Source: Xyrauchen texanus (taxonomy: Eukaryota > Chordata > Actinopteri > Cypriniformes > Catostomidae). From it: a stretch of 64,000 nucleotides of DNA. Location: NCBI RefSeq assembly GCF_025860055.1, contig NC_068311.1:8952492-9016491 (forward strand). The letters run 5' to 3'. Both the position numbers and the translations under genes were made by a program. The notes under the pieces are model-generated. The model did no database searches. It saw nothing but the letters and a program-made list of their open reading frames with translations, and had not been told where the DNA came from. Position 1 is the first letter of the stretch; each line of letters opens with the position of its first letter. Positions 21,937 to 33,400 of the stretch are shown piece after piece.

Positions 21937-24000
21937 AGTTTGTGAGCTGCTGAGCATGACTTTTATCAAAAGACAACAATAATAGTCCTATAATAATTAT
22001 AATGAGTTTCAATAATGTCTGTACATTTTCATATATAAAAAAGCATGTCTACATATCTATTCACTTCAAGAAGATAGCAGATCTTTTTTCTTACAAATCG
22101 TCAATTGCACACATTTGCAATTGCACACAATTGCATATAAGTAAAAAACAGGAGCTGATATTAAAAATAGCTTTACATGTTTAAAATAGATCTAGTAATC
22201 TGCCTATATTGTCAAAAACAACCGATCAAACTATTACCTTACAAACGTAATGCAAAAGCATAACTTAATGAAGACGCATGCGCTAATATAATCTCCAAGT
22301 ACAATCTGTGCTTTAAAGAAGTATTGTCCTTAGTTTTTTCTGCAGTGCATTTCACGTACTGCTGCCAATCAAGAACAATATGCCGATAAATAACTCTCAT
22401 TTGTATTCCTTATTTCTAGATTATTAATTTAGATCAACATCAATGCAGATAAAAAACATGGATAAATGAGCATTGTTGGAAGCAACTTTGTAAAAATGAT
22501 CAGAGCCACATTGATTAGACTGTCTGACTGATGCCCTATTACGTACGGGTTGTTTTGGCTCATGAAACTCACCTGTGATTGGCTGGATGGTTGCTCAATC
22601 AGCCCAAAGTAGTAAAATGTAAAGAATACTGTATACAAATCCACCATTTGGACGCGGCATGGGTGTAGCTTGGAAAAGTGCGGATGACAAAAATCTACTT
22701 TTTAAAGAGTGTCTCCCACATCCCCAAGGCTGCTACGCCCTTGAATCTCTACTACCTCTAGTAGTCAGTAATCTTTTTTTTTTTTTTTAAATATGTACGT
22801 TTCAGTTAGAATTTTTGTCTTTACTAGGCAATCAATCATAGATTGGGCTTGAGTTGCTTTGTATCTACCCTTACACTGATGCATTGCCAATATGCTCTCA
22901 ATATCCCTTACAAAGCCACCTTGATGAGCAATAAGGAAATCTGGACGAACATTTCTTAGCTTAATTGCATGCAATTGACCTTATTCGTTCATACACAACC
23001 GTTGTTGTGTATTCAGCTGTTAGTCTAATATGTCAAGAACATTTTTCTAACCCTCAGCTACTTTAAATGCCTTAAGCAGAATGGTCCTATAGTGAAATTC
23101 AGGGTGTGTGACTCATCACCATGATTATGAGACTAATATATGCCAAGACTGAGAGACAAGCTTACATGAATAAGACATTAAGGAAGGGGCGGGGTGCTGG
23201 TGAGGAGAGTATGCTAAATTCATCCTCTCCTCCAGGCAGGGTCAGGACTTGTGCCTGTCTAAGAGGTGGGTGAGCAAACAGATCATATTCTATAACAAAA
23301 TCGTGTCTGAAATATTGTTATGGCCCATTCTTGCTGTCGCCACAGAGTGAGCCTGCATTCTAATTCGTAATGCAAGCCAGGAGAATAAACACACATTTGC
23401 CCACTAGGACCAATGATTTTGTAAGTCCTGCCAAAACAATCAGTTTTAGCATCAACTGGTTTTGACAGAGCAAACCACATATATGATATTTTGTCTTAAT
23501 GTTTTTGTATCGCCAAGGAGATTCCTGGAACTTCATGCACAATGGAAGAGGAGATACACAAAGTCATGTAACTCTTTGTGTTTTATTGAATATTAGCATA
23601 TAAGCTTTTACTGCAGTTTGACTAGTTTTTCATGCTGGACAAGAAAAGCCACCTAAAAGTCTCCAAAATTATTTTCTAAAATATTGCATTTAAATAGGCT
23701 ACTCAATTAAATATTTAATTATGTAATAAATATTTATCTCCCAGTTTACTAAACACATGCACACAAAATGCTGCTTGTTTTCTCCAACATTGCGCTTATA
23801 AAACCGGGGTTAAAGTCACACTGGGATGTTGTCTCAAGGACTATACAGTATCTAAGTAAATGGTTTTGAAAAAATTCCAATATCATCATATTTTTGTAAT
23901 CTATCTATTTATGGCATAATCATGTATTGTATTTCTGCAATGTATTTGTGTTTAAAAATAGTCTAAATAAATATTACTGTAAATGTCTATTTTACAACTA
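21937..24000. other. Intergenic region upstream of AGMO, no gene seen
   Basis: AT-rich, without recognisable coding sequence or complete mobile element. A short GC-richer patch lies at 23180-23270. Short incidental frames show no family motif. Confidence 0.6.
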
Positions 24001-24003
24001 TGC

Positions 24004-24187
24004 TTTGTCATGTGTCATGTGATTGCGTCACAATAATCTTCAGTGTTAATACAGTGATCAGAAGTTCAAAGGTCAAAACGCGTTTAGATCCACATAAAAG
24101 CCCCAGCCGACAGGAACATCTGTTTTCATCTGGCTGTGAGAGGAGTCAGTGATCTATAGTTTCACTTTAAACGCATTTACCAAAACA
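24004..24187 (+). promoter_or_regulatory. agmo: AGMO proximal promoter / 5' UTR
   Basis: The region just before the AGMO start contains, in order, a TCATGTGA E-box/M-box (about 24016-24023), a GCGTCA CRE-like half site (about 24026-24031), a DR1 nuclear-receptor element (24063-24075), and a TATA-like cataaaag (about 24094-24101). The start codon follows about 90 bp later, with strong context acaATGg. The transcription start is inferred, not seen. Confidence 0.5.
24063..24075 (+). promoter_or_regulatory. DR1 element (PPAR/RXR- or HNF4-type)
   Basis: AGTTCAAAGGTCA differs at one base from the direct-repeat-1 consensus AGGTCAAAGGTCA. It lies 113 bp before the AGMO ATG. DR1 sites bind PPAR/RXR, HNF4 and related receptors, which is plausible for a lipid-metabolism gene. 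Function is inferred. Confidence 0.5.
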
Positions 24188-24310
24188 ATGGCGCGAGTGG
24201 AAGTTAGCAGTGTTACTGTTTCTCAGGGTGTTCGTATGATGTTCAATCTAATCACACCTAATGAATCATCATTCGCGACTCCAGAAGAGGTTCCGAAATA
24301 TGTAAATCAG
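24188..24310 (+). CDS. agmo: AGMO coding exon 1
   Basis: First coding exon of alkylglycerol monooxygenase (TMEM195), the tetrahydrobiopterin-dependent integral-membrane enzyme of the ER that cleaves the ether bond of alkylglycerols and lyso-alkyl phospholipids to a fatty aldehyde and a glycerol derivative. It encodes residues 1-41: MARVEVSSVTVSQGVRMMFN, then TPNESSF and EEVPKYVNQ, matching the family start (VSQG.RM.F...P.E.SF.T.EEVP.YV). The ATG has A at -3 and G at +4. The exon ends in phase 0 at cag|gtaagt. The family member is predicted to be about 445 aa; ten exons (357 codons) are visible here. Confidence 0.96.
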
Positions 24311-24865
24311 GTAAGTGTGACGTCATGATGTGTTACCACATTCTTGGAAAGTAGGAAAACAACTAATATAAACGCAGCAACAGCTAGCTACAACGAGTAA
24401 ATGTGTTTAAAACTGGCGAGAGAGAGAGAACAACAGCAGCAACACAGCTCGCATGTTTTCCTGTTTTTCCAACAAAAGTTGTCCTCCTTCCTCTCGTTGT
24501 TTGCGTGCTGATATCTGTTGTCATTCATATGTCATATGTTTTCCGCGTCTAGCAACTGTCTTTACGTTGTAAACAATGTTAAAAACAAAAGTATTGTTAT
24601 GCAAAAGTGTCTTGCAGAATGTAAATATCCAGAAAAATAGGCGACACAGCGTTATATTTAGACCGAACTTGCGCCAAAACAGCTAAAGGTAATGCAACAT
24701 AATGTAGCCTAAGATAACATAACAGGTGTCTCAGTTCTTTGGGGATGTTCATACCAAATGCGTTCTTGCATAAAAAAAATAGGCTAGAGGTATGGCAACG
24801 ATGGTTCCCTGAGATGAACGGAAGGAGACAATGGTAAAGGCTTTTGGATAATTCCTCCAAGGACC

Positions 24866-24987
24866 TAATTGAAGCCCTTGTATGATGACGCCAATCCTAT
24901 GATTGGCAATGGTGTTTGAGCCCCACCCTTTTAGGTGCAGTTGGCCTATATAAGCAGGGGTTAATCACCATTTCTTCAGGATTGAAG
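24866..24987 (+). repeat. DIRS terminal inverted segment, left
   Basis: The reverse complement of 27032-27154 matches with moderate divergence: ccttgtat..ctatgattg, tttgagccccaccc, ggcctatataagc. The shared TATA-like motif suggests an LTR-type promoter. Confidence 0.75.
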
Positions 24988-25291
24988 GACAAGAGATACC
25001 TCGAAACTCTTAAGTAATAGTGCGACCAGATTTCACAATGTCTCGTTCCGTTCATCTCGGTGAACCGAGGTTATATGTAACCGGAGATGTTCCCTTTCGA
25101 TTACGGGTTCACTCGACATTGTGGTTAACACTTTATGACATCATAACCAGAGAGAGATAAACTTGTAAAATAATAAGTATATGAGGTCACAGGCCCGCCA
25201 GGCGGTGACGTATTACAACATATTTCAAGTGCGTAGAATAATGAATAACCTCACATGGTGAAAACCAGATGGGAAGTTAATCTTATGCTAA

Positions 25292-25293
<2 letters not shown>

Positions 25294-25334
<41 letters not shown>
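25294..25334. repeat. (TA)n microsatellite
   Basis: Alternating TA run inside the DIRS remnant, followed by a short acacac extension. Confidence 0.95.
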
Positions 25335-25340
<6 letters not shown>

Positions 25341-27031
25341 GTATATTTATATATATATAATAAACACAGTATAAATTGAACCTCTTCATAACCAGAGCAT
25401 CGGAGGGAGGTTTATTCTTATTGGAAGTGCTTGAGACTTTAGAGATCTTCATTTGGATAACCTACACAGGCGGTTGTATGTATTAAAATTATAACAGGTA
25501 ACCTACCCGTAATAAAGGAGCTTGTGCTCAGCCGTAACTTTATGATCAGATCATGTATGCCTATAGAGAAGCCAGCGTCTGTGGTGTGAAATGCTGAGAT
25601 AGTCGCTACAAAGACTTTAAGCATTGACAAAGTAAGACCTGCATCCAGCCACTCTTGAAGGAATGTAAGAATTTCCGCTATGGAGCAATTCACTTGGTCC
25701 TTGCCACGTGAGGGGCACCAATTTGAAAATATGCGCCATTTTAGTGCATAGAGGCATGTTGTGGATGGTGCTCTAGACTGCAAAATGGCATTTATTACCA
25801 ACTGAGCCAATTCTGTCTTTATGCTGTGCTCTGATCAGGGGCTACATGTGTAGGTTCCACATCTCCGGGTGGGGATGCCATATCGTATTGAGAGAGGAGA
25901 TCCTTCCTCAGCGTTTTTTCCCATAGAGGGCAGTCTAATATCTACATCATTTCCGGAACTGGTTGGGCCATTTCTGGGCGACCAACAGAACTGTTTCCTT
26001 CTCCTCTCGTACGTTGCAGTTGACAGAGTGAAGGAGATGTACCAGGGGAAATGCATATTTGCTTTTTGCTGGCCATTTGTGAGCCAAGGTGTCGATCCCC
26101 AGTGGGGCTTGGGACATGGAATACCAATCAGCATGTCTGTTCCACAGATCAAGCGGCCCGGGACATATGTCACTTGCAGGAAAAGGAGATGGCGCTCGTT
26201 CCACATGAGAAGGTGTTGCACCAAGCTCATCATTGGTAGAGATCGATTTCCACCCTGGCGTTTATGTACAGCACTACAGACACGTTATCCGACTGGATCA
26301 GGACGCGATGATTCGCTATGTCGGAATGTCAACAGTTCCAGGTAGTTTATGTGCCACGCCTATTTCGCACCCGTCCAGGTCCAATCCTGGCTTCTGTTGC
26401 ACAGCGCGCCCCAGCATGTGTTGGATGCATCCACGGTCACCACTTTTGGGGAATGGAGTCCCATCCATAGTGCTAGAGCAGCCAGACAGCGGCGAGTCAA
26501 AGTGACGCACATGCGCCCTTGGCACCAGGCATGCAGTTTTACGTGATATTTGAGCCAGCACTGGATAATTCTCATGTGTGAAAGACCTAACAGTGTGATG
26601 GCGGATGCTGCTGTCATAAAACCCTGCATTCTCTGAAATGACTTCAATGGAAATTCTTTCCCCAGATTGAACTGAAACAGACACTGATGAATGATCTGAA
26701 TATGCTTGCTCGTGAGGTGTGTGTGCATGCTCACAGAGTTGAGTTGAATTCCCAAAAAGGAGATTTGTTGGCTGGGAGAAAGTATGATTTTCACCTAGTT
26801 GACTTTGAGACCTAGGCTGCTCAAATGGTGATGTATCGGAAAGAATTCGGAAAGAATCTTCTCCGGAAAACTGTAGGGGGCAGGTGAGTCTTTCACTGCA
26901 GGTGCAGAGAGTCAGGAGATTAATCGTCCTGTTGTGTCTGCAGGGAAGTCCCATCCGCTGAAGTATGTATGTCGACGGTAAAGAGGGTTTTTCAAGACGA
27001 GATGTAGTCGTAGTCAAGACAAGACAATGTC

Positions 27032-27154
27032 AGTCTTGAAGGAAGAAAATTATGAAGAAATGTTATTGTGCGCCCGCTTATATAGGCCAATTTTGCACCT
27101 AAAGGGGTGGGGCTCAAACATCATTGCAATCATAGAATTGGTGCTATTATACAA
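27032..27154 (-). repeat. DIRS terminal inverted segment, right
   Basis: Inverse partner of 24866-24987, containing gcttatataggcc and ggggtggggctcaaa. Confidence 0.75.
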
Positions 27155-27276
27155 GGACAGTTAGGTTGTCAGAGAAGGAATTCCCCAAAATCATTTACCG
27201 CAATATCGAGTGAGCCGTAATCGAAAGGGAACACAAGTTTCTCTAAAGGCGTTATTTTTAAGTTAATGTTCTTTTT

Positions 27277-27510
27277 AAATGGATAGTTCACCCAAATTGA
27301 AAATTCTCTCATCATATACTGGCTCATGGCATCCCTGGTATGTAAGACTTTCTTCATCAGATAAAAATATCTTAGCTAAGTAGGACCTTAAAATTCAAGT
27401 GGACGGTGATAAAAGATCAATGTTTAAGTACTTTTAAACTATAAATCACTGCTTTTAAACTGCTAAATCATTGAATAATGTGAAAGTCAAAGTGAAGATT
27501 GATAGTAAAA
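27277..27510 (+). mobile_element. 'ttcaccc' MITE copy
   Basis: It opens aaatggatagttcacccaaa, then attctctcatcatatactgg, tgtaagactttcttcatcag and aaactataaatcactgcttt, the family order. The far end is diverged. Confidence 0.65.
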
Positions 27511-29980
27511 AACATGGTTCCCGCAGGTCTTTAAAAAGTCTAAAATATCTGAAATGAAATACCAATGTCTTATTTATTATTTATAGAGCTCTTAAATTTG
27601 GGGATGAAAATAAAGGATTTGCAAAATGGTGTAAAGTGATTATTATTAAACTTCAGTAGGATTCAATTTAATTAAGTAAATTTGTGCACTACATCCTTCA
27701 AATTGTGAACCGCTCTGCTATCGCTGGAAACAGTATCACAAACCCCCTCAAATGCACATATTCACTAGTGAGTACTGGACATGTCAAGTGATTACTGATT
27801 ATTTACTTTTGATTAATTATGACAATGTTCACATTAAAGTGGTTATATTGTAATATAGATTATATTGTAATGTAGATGATTGTAAGAGTGCATATTTTAT
27901 TTCCCTTATCTTTATAAATGAGCAGCTAGAAGCAGTGATGCATGGACATTTCAAAATAAGAGTCCCCAGTCTAATTCAGGCTTGTGTTGAGTATTTTAAA
28001 CTGGCAGATACCCTGTTTTGCTGATAATGAGTTTTAAGACTCCTGGCTAGGGGTGCCACGGTATCTCTGTTCAGTTCTATTGTTTAATATGGGCACCCAG
28101 TTTGGGAATCAATGGTCGAGTGTAAGTTTACATTTAACATTTAAAGCGTTCGTAGTGAACGGAAACTACAGTAGAAGTGTAATTCATAGAACGATGCTGT
28201 ACTGCACAATGAAAAACTATACTGTTAAATTTTAAATCTAGTACTTTATAGTAGACTACTAAAGTAGAATATTATTTTTATTCTGTAGGCATTACTATAT
28301 TATTACTGCAGTTTTTGTTACTGCTGCTACACTCTGTACAATTTACTGTACTTGTACTACAGCTTTAAAATGTGCAGTTTTTAAGGCTTCATAACTATTT
28401 CTAAACTAACCTTAAATTTGATATTATGAAATAAATGCAGGGAAGATATCTGGGGAGGTCCTTTTAATGCCTTTCATTGGCTGTAACCTGTTGGCCCAGT
28501 TACCAGTAGATTTAGCCAATGAATATCAAAAGTTTTGTTTTGGGGAATTCATTAAATAATGTTTGCCAGTGCCATTTGGTCAGTATACTGTTACATACCA
28601 AACATTTGTAACTGTAGTTGACTTTGTCCAAAACTTTTACACTACACTCTGCAATGATGCTCCTTTTGACTTTAAAGGTGACTCCACCCATGTTTCTAAA
28701 CACAAATCTAATTTCATAGGTTTATACTGTAATTGCATATTGTACCTTTAATATTGTGGTTTTGTAATTTTCATCAATGTGCAAAAATAATAGACACCAT
28801 GGAAAATTATTCGGCCACCTGTTCAAGTTTTATGCCCTAAGTGAGGTGCTATGTGCTACCTCCTCACGTTTTTATCGGACCCATATGTGTGTTTTTGGTT
28901 TGGCTGCACTCAAATCAACACATGTTTGTTATTTGAGGTAAAACTCTCAGTCCTCCTTAAACACATGAACAGAGAAATTGCAATAAACCACACAGCAGGA
29001 ATCCTAATTGTTGTAATTCGGTCACAAACACACACTTGTTAAATTGACTCACTTACCATCCCATCACAACTTTATTTGAAGTTTCTTTCTCTTGATGTGT
29101 GTGGATGAAACAATAGAAATTCTCTGTTTTCAAAAGTTTCGCTTCTCAGTCAATACACAGATCTGGCCTTTGACATTTATATGTTTTTTCCCATCAATTC
29201 AGTTTAGTAATATAGTTACACACTTTCACCCTTTTGCCACCCTGTTTATGTGAAAGCAAGCTTTTCTGCAATTAATTTGTTATTTATTGCTATAAGAATA
29301 GGGTGGGGTTTACACTATTCTCATTTACTCATTAAAAGTATTTGTTTGTAGAGTGTAACGTGAGAGGGTTTAGTTTAAAGTACGTTCCGTAAAAGGATCT
29401 GTTTGGTGATTTGGCTACATTTGTGTTTTCGGTGTAAAAATAACTGTTACACGAACCATTCAGAATCGGACCAAAAAAGCTAAAGAATAACCTTAAATAC
29501 TAACATCTGCTTCACAAATGCCATTTTCCCCCCCTGGTGTGATCTAAGTGCACAATCACAGCTTTATATAAAAATATTATGAGTCTCTTGATAGTTTGTT
29601 AAAAACCTGAAATATGTTTCAGTCTGGCTAATAGCACTTCTCATTTTGTTTCTCTTTGTTTTGTCGATGGCACACAGAGAAAATTGTGCTACAAGTTAAA
29701 ACAACTCATCAACAAAACACAATTTTCAAATTTCAATTTTCTTACTCATGTGAAAATATCTCATTCCAGTTTGTATTGCCATAAAAGAGGGGTGAGAGTA
29801 AAAGCTATTTTGGTTGAATTTTATACAGGCTAAATTAAAGTCAGTTTGTAGGGCTCGCAAGAAGAATACATTTCATAGAACTTGCAGCTAGCTGTTAGTT
29901 GCAGTCGGCAACCAGATGTGGCCAGGTTTGCGTGTGCTAGGGGCTCCCAAGTGGTCTGTTCTGCTCCGGTTCATATGCAC

Positions 29981-29983
<3 letters not shown>

Positions 29984-30060
<77 letters not shown>
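29984..30060. repeat. (AC)n microsatellite, 77 bp
   Basis: Uninterrupted AC repeat of about 38 units. The reading frames of repeated Thr-His or Val-Cys across it are artefacts. Confidence 0.98.
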
Positions 30061-30061
<1 letters not shown>

Positions 30062-30913
30062 TTACCCTTCCACCTGTAGGTCTGCTCTATACTGTTGTGC
30101 CCTGCCCACTTACAGAACTTTAGTGTGTGTGTGTTTGCATGTGAGAAGTCTCGAGTTTCACGCTGCAAAGTGTGACCCAACACTCATTGTTGATTACTGC
30201 CAGCACCAAATCCTTGACGTTTTTAATTAGTCTTCTGTGATTTGCCCCAGGTTTAATGGGTAATCCAAGTTTAAGTACACTTGAAAAACATCCTTTACAT
30301 CAAATCTTCAAAGTTATATACAGCTAGTAAATGATAAAATAAGTGTAATGTTACATGAATTACATAATTATCAGTCCGTTTAAACAATATTATTATAATT
30401 TATTTTATTTAACAATAATGCTAGAGATATAGAATTGTTCATTCTATAGATGAAGATGAATATAATATTATAGAGGTTATGGATTTCTTTCAAGCTATTG
30501 CACTGGCATGACAGCATTATATATCATTCAACCCAAGAAGGATCTTCCAATTACATTCACTGTTAGGGGCGGTTCACCCTGAGTGCATGTTTGCATCGGT
30601 CTGCAAAAAATGCAGTAGACAGATGTCTTTGCCCATTGCACCGCCATTTAGTCCAGGAGCGCTGTATTTTTAGACACCTTGTAGTTGTTGTAAAAAATAT
30701 GCCTCGAGACGCCTGCGTTCTGTCATATTCGTTGTCCTGCATCTAACCTTTTTAGTGCATTTATCAGAAATGCACAGCAAAATAGGAAATGGAAGGAGAT
30801 GACAGTGGTCCAGTATGTTGAACATTTAACACAGGGCTAGAATATTTGCGCTTAGATTGACATATGCATACTTTTGCCTGGTATACGCATAGATACACAA
30901 CCTTTTAAATTAA

Positions 30914-31551
30914 AGAGATAGTTTCCCAAATATTCTGTTATCATTTACCCTCATGTCGTTTCAACCTCATATAATAGTTTTTTCTCCCCAATTTGGCATG
31001 CCCAATTCCCAATGCGCTCTAGGTCCTCGTGGTGGCGTAGTGACTCAATCCGGGTGGTGGAGGACGAATCTTAGATTGAGACAGTCAATCAGCGTATCTT
31101 ATCACGTGGCTTTTTGAGCGCATTACCGCAGAGACCTAGCGTGTGTGGAGGCTCATGCTATTCTCCGCATTATCCACGCACAATTCATAACGTGCCCCAA
31201 CGAGAGCGAGAACCACATTATAACGACCACAACAAGCTTAACCTAACGTGACTCTACCCACCCTTGCAACTGGGCCAATTGGTTGCTTATGAAGCCTAAC
31301 TGGAGTCACTCAAATATCTCATAGAATTTTCTTGCATAGAACACCAAAGGAGAAATCGGGTAGAATTACAGCATTAGTCACCATTCACTATATGGAAAAT
31401 AGATGCAATGAATGTGAATGGGGACTGAGACTATATTCTCAGTCATAATATTCAATATGCCTTAACATCTCTGTTTGTGTTCCAGAGAGGAAAAAGTCTT
31501 GGGCAAACATGATGTCGAGCAAATTATTTTTGTGTGAACTATTAAAGGCAC
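30914..31551. mobile_element. 'ttcaccc' MITE split by a SINE
   Basis: The left end taaagagatagtttcccaaa with tcatttaccctcatgtcgtt lies before 30985; the matching right part (gtgaatggggactgagac..tttgtgtgaactattaaagg) lies after 31318. The SINE between them must have inserted later. Confidence 0.7.
30985..31318 (-). mobile_element. tRNA-derived SINE, 5'-truncated
   Basis: The reverse complement matches the body of the SINE at 6924-7342 (gagtgactcca, gcaaccaattggccc, gattcgtcctccaccacccgg) and ends in a run next to ggggagaaaaaa. The tRNA-like head is missing. Confidence 0.85.
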
Positions 31552-31660
31552 TTAAAGTGTTAGAATGAAAAATACTGTATTTCCAATACACTGAACACCA
31601 TATAGTGACTGTTATACAATTACTATTTTTTTATACGTAGTTTCTGCCTGTGCTGTTTAG

Positions 31661-31792
31661 GCCACACCATACTTCATTGGTTTGATGTTGTTGGAGATTG
31701 GTTTGGGATGGTTAAAAGCAGACCACCCTCACATCAAGATCAACGACTTCATAACGCTCTGTTTCAGCAGGGATGATGTCACGTCTCCCTCA
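31661..31792 (+). CDS. agmo: AGMO coding exon 2, with a 1-bp frameshift
   Basis: This exon encodes the first membrane segment (ATPYFIGLMLLEIGLGWLKA, residues 42 on) and reaches INDFIT in frame. After the acg codon (31754-31756) one extra base near 31757 is needed to explain the rest: from 31758 the family sequence SVSAGMMSRLP resumes in the next frame, and its last two bases join the first base of exon 3 to give Q then LIIRSMEL. The exon is 132 nt, where 131 fits. Read literally, it runs into LCFSRDDVTSPS, then AHN and a TAG at 32071-32073, giving an 88-residue product without any catalytic histidine. Splice sites (tttag|, ca|gtgagt) are intact. Confidence 0.92.
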
Positions 31793-32061
31793 GTGAGTCA
31801 ATAAATACTTCTATTTAGTTTAATAGCAAAACTCTGATTTACCTTCAGTCCCTACTAGTAGTTATATTGGCTATTGTTATGTAGCACATCCTGATTCTGC
31901 TGACATACTGAATGGCAAACTGAATGACATAAGAGCAAAACTAATATTTTTTTGTATTTCCCAATTAATTATGCAGTAAATAGATTTCATGACATGTTAT
32001 TATATGCAGATTATCTCACTGTATAGTTTAGTTAATCCGGCTCTTTGGTTTTCTTTCTCAG
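31793..32061 (+). other. agmo: AGMO intron 2 (269 bp)
   Basis: Short intron, gtgagt to ttctttctcag. No feature inside. Confidence 0.9.
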
Positions 32062-32213
32062 GCTCATAATTAGAAGTATGGAGCTGTCAGCTTATATCTA
32101 CGTCTGGAACAACTTCTGTGTATATGAGCTTCCCTGGGATTCTGCTTGGACGTGGTGGCTTGCGTTTCTTGGTGTGGACATGGGATACTACTGGTTTCAT
32201 CGATGTGCCCATG
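32062..32213 (+). CDS. agmo: AGMO coding exon 3 (first His motif)
   Basis: Completes codon 85 and encodes residues 86-135 plus one base of codon 136 (152 nt = 1+150+1). The sequence LIIRSMELSAYIYVWNNF, LPWDSAWTWWLAFLGVDMGY and YWFHRCAH contains the first di-iron histidine motif HxxxH (H131, H135) of the fatty-acid-hydroxylase superfamily. Acceptor tctcag|, donor g|gtatgt. It is intact in the ancestral frame; in the frame delivered by exon 2 as written, it stops after three codons. Confidence 0.97.
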
Positions 32214-33400
32214 GTATGTGTTTTATGTGAGTTATTATGTCCAGCCATCTGCTTTAAAGTACTACACTGAATTTTAAAACGGCTTGTCGTAACATTCACA
32301 TTTAAATGGGATGTGCGGCTTACTTATGGATTTTGAATTTAGATTTTTTATTTAAAGGTGCACACAGTATCTCCTCATTAAAAAAGTTTCACCCCTAAAC
32401 AAATTATGAGTATTATAAATATATACATATATATAAAAGTTTAAAATAATGTACATTCGCATGAGATGAAGACTCCAGTCATATAAGTAGCCTAATAAAA
32501 GCTGTTTTTATTTTACATGGTGCGGGTTGTCTTATGCTCCATATACCTCCATTTTGAGGTCACATAAATGCAATAAATGTATCATGGTTTTCTGCAAATA
32601 GAGCTTTTACACAAAAGCATCGGAAACCATAAACTAATGGTAAAGCTTCTGAGTGCATCCACATCGCTGTGTGTCAGTATAAGTTAAATAATTTTTAAAT
32701 AATCTTGGGAAATCCAAAATTTTTATGTAAAAAAAAGTCGAAAGGATTTAAAAGTTTGAAAAACAACACAACCATACGCATAAACGCAAACAAGACAATC
32801 ACAAATGGCTCAGAATTAGCTTTACACATTTAGATGATACAGTTTAATTTGCTATAGGATACATTATTTGTTTCTAAATAAAAATATATTAATTTTAGAG
32901 TTATTTTATTGCTATGATGGTAAAGTTCTGTGATAATACTGTTTTGGCTCTCTTTTCCTTCATGCATCATCAGTCTTGCTACTTTTGCTCATAACTTGAA
33001 AAAGTAAGTAATTGATGACTGTTTTTGACTGAACTAAGCAGACTCTATTGTGAATGCCGTTAATGCTGTGCATATACAGGATTTTCCCCCTACGTTCAAT
33101 AATCAAATTCATGTATTGTATGATTCTGTCAGCTATCCAAAAGGGGAATTGTGACAGTCTTAGGTGAAATGCTCTTTTAGCTGGGCATGCAACTGAAATA
33201 TCAATCTGTCAAGAAGTAGGAATCACAAAAGACACACATGCTTGGGTAGCATGAGAGTTGAGGCAGAGATTTGTAAGACATTTGTCCAAACAGAAGAAAA
33301 CATTGTCACAGCTATAATCTTTGAGAGCTGTGGTGTTTTTCTTCTTCCTTCAATTGCAGCCGTCGCAGAACAGCATTGCCAGTAAACATACTTTGTAACC

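Larger units (their letters stand above)
24750..27235 (-). mobile_element. DIRS-like (tyrosine-recombinase) retroelement remnant
   Basis: Minus-strand fragments carry family features. At 26360-26794: SFLGIQLNSVSM, FQRMQGFMTAASAI..LGLSHMR and VVTVDASNTCWGALC (end of reverse transcriptase and start of RNase H with its Asp). At 25835-26233: WNERHLLFLQVTYVPGRL (RNase H C-terminal part). At 25439-25810: ILQSRAPSTTCLYALKWRIF and LKVFVATISAFH (N-terminal region of the YR recombinase). The ends show inverted segments 24866-24987 / 27032-27154, each with tatataagc near tgagccccaccc, and 25089-25122 / 27200-27233. Frames are broken and large parts are missing, so it is inactive. The outer limits are approximate. 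Confidence 0.8.
24311..31660 (+). other. agmo: AGMO intron 1 (7.35 kb)
   Basis: Donor gtaagt, acceptor tgctgtttag. It contains a DIRS-like retroelement remnant (about 24750-27235), (TA)n at 25294-25334, MITE copies (27277-27510, 30914-31551), a long (AC)n tract (29984-30060) and a SINE nested in a MITE (30985-31318). The stretch 27520-29970 is AT-rich with no recognisable feature. No exon of another gene is seen. Confidence 0.9.

Noticed and set aside
25869..26345. Plus-strand frames at the DIRS element
   Set aside because: They are antisense shadows of the minus-strand RNase H and reverse transcriptase remnants.
29882..30230. Frames with long Thr-His runs over the AC repeat
   Set aside because: Pure translation of the dinucleotide repeat, with no flanking protein signature.
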